From the NCBI GenBank assembly GCA_913056165.1, contig CAJXMD010000016.1:1-42565 (forward strand): DNA of 42,565 nucleotides. The letters are read 5' to 3'. The position numbers and the translations under genes were made by a program. Positions 42,049 to 42,565 of the stretch are shown here, in pieces. How positions within the stretch are numbered: the stretch's first letter is position 1; each line of letters begins with the position of its first letter. Below the pieces are notes generated by a model that searched no databases, was not told the DNA's origin, and saw only the letters and a list, made by a program, of their open reading frames with translations. Source of the DNA: an uncultured Halieaceae bacterium. GTDB taxonomy: Bacteria > Pseudomonadota > Gammaproteobacteria > Pseudomonadales > Halieaceae.

Positions 42049-42565
42049 ATGAGCGAGACACCACAAGCCCCACAAGGAAACACCGGCGATATCATCAACT
42101 GGCCGATGCTTAAAGTGCACTACCGCACCGACCCCGAGGCGATTGCCGCCCTGCTCCCACCCGGGATCACCGTGGGTAGCGAGCCCAATGTCAACCTGAC
42201 CGTTTATAATTTCCCGGTACCCGACGTCCCCGAATACGGTGTGGTTACCACCGTGAACGCTGACTTCAACGGCGTCGCCGGCGAGTACACGCTGGGCTAT
42301 GGTATTGATCAGGAATCGGCGATTTTTATCAGTCAGGAGATGAACGGGCAGCCCAAGTACCCAGCAATCATCGACTACCACCGGATTGGCCCGATGGTGC
42401 GCGCGCGCTGCACCCACCAGGGCTACACCTTTCTCGAGTTTGAGGGGATGAGCGATGGGCCTGTGGATCCCATGGCAGAATTCGTGCAAAACGAATGGTG
42501 GATCAAGGTGTCTCGCGCAGTAAGCATTGGCGGCCCCGCCACCGGCTATGACTTTCCGCCACATG
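42049..42565 (+). CDS. Acetoacetate decarboxylase-like protein, 5-prime part (cut by window edge)
   Basis: ATG 42049 with AAAGAGGAA upstream opens 172 codons that run off the right edge. The translation (INWPMLKVHYRTDPEAIAALLPPG, VNLTVYNFPVPDVPEYG, then ISQEMNGQPKYPAIID) follows the acetoacetate decarboxylase (ADC) family. The Schiff-base Lys of ADC sits in a YPKK motif; here PKY keeps the first Lys. It may decarboxylate a beta-keto acid or, like many family members, perform aldolase/dehydratase chemistry. Last visible gene of the amidohydrolase-Rieske-SDR operon; the end is not seen. Confidence 0.82.
   Translation, partial: MSETPQAPQGNTGDIINWPMLKVHYRTDPEAIAALLPPGITVGSEPNVNLTVYNFPVPDVPEYGVVTTVNADFNGVAGEYTLGYGIDQESAIFISQEMNGQPKYPAIIDYHRIGPMVRARCTHQGYTFLEFEGMSDGPVDPMAEFVQNEWWIKVSRAVSIGGPATGYDFPPH

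Noticed and set aside
1-42565. tRNA, rRNA, CRISPR arrays, insertion sequences, phage or integrase genes
   Set aside because: None seen: no repeated spacers, no transposase-like protein, no tRNA-like cloverleaf noticed. I had no search tools, so small RNAs cannot be excluded.

Overview
The window is one continuous block of catabolic genes, about 42 genes with almost no non-coding space. It has no rRNA, tRNA, CRISPR array, insertion sequence or phage gene that I can see. Gene families, moderate-to-high GC and short-gap operons suggest a Proteobacterium, most likely a marine-type gammaproteobacterium (Halieaceae/Spongiibacteraceae-like). That placement is inference from general resemblance, not from a marker gene. 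The theme is steroid degradation.

Left part (1-14.5 kb): a compact set matching the mycobacterial/rhodococcal pathway for steroid rings A to D. A minus-strand operon runs ipdA, ipdB, a crotonase-fold protein, two acyl-CoA dehydrogenase subunits, a FadA6-type thiolase and a truncated SDR at the window edge. Facing it, a plus-strand operon runs fadD3, hsaC, hsaA, hsaD and a LuxR-type regulator. Ketosteroid isomerase, echA20 and ipdC follow on the minus strand. Together these open and shorten the second aromatic ring after 9,10-seco cleavage (HsaACD), activate the indane-propionate remnant (FadD3) and open rings C and D (EchA20, IpdAB, IpdC, FadE pair, FadA6). HsaB, HsaEFG, KshB and a delta1-KstD are not in the window.

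Middle part (14.7-31 kb): an acyl-CoA synthetase with an EthD-like partner, five SDRs (one close to 3-alpha-hydroxysteroid dehydrogenase of Comamonas), a four-helix membrane protein translationally coupled to an exported DUF3604/PHP-type protein, a MaoC hydratase, a metal-ligand-poor amidohydrolase, a GMC oxidoreductase, an old yellow enzyme and a SnoaL-like protein. It ends with a delta4-(5-alpha)-3-ketosteroid dehydrogenase candidate divergent from a steroid 5-alpha-reductase (SRD5A-like) membrane enzyme, an apparent pair for making and removing 5-alpha-reduced steroids.

Right part (31-42.6 kb): a minus-strand run of seven genes (CYP125/142-like P450, SDR, Fe-S-type old yellow enzyme lacking its C-terminal domain, SRPBCC protein, SDR, second DUF3604 lipoprotein) faces a TetR regulator across a 325-bp intergenic region carrying a perfect 21-bp palindrome. 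Downstream of tetR a second operon encodes an amidohydrolase-2 protein, a Rieske oxygenase resembling the DAF-36/Neverland cholesterol 7-desaturases more than classical KshA, an SDR and an acetoacetate-decarboxylase-like protein cut by the window end.

The most novel-looking elements are the 5-alpha-reductase/5-alpha-dehydrogenase pair, the Neverland-like Rieske operon, and two exported DUF3604 proteins embedded among steroid genes. Family assignments are by reading motifs and recalled homologues; no database search was run.
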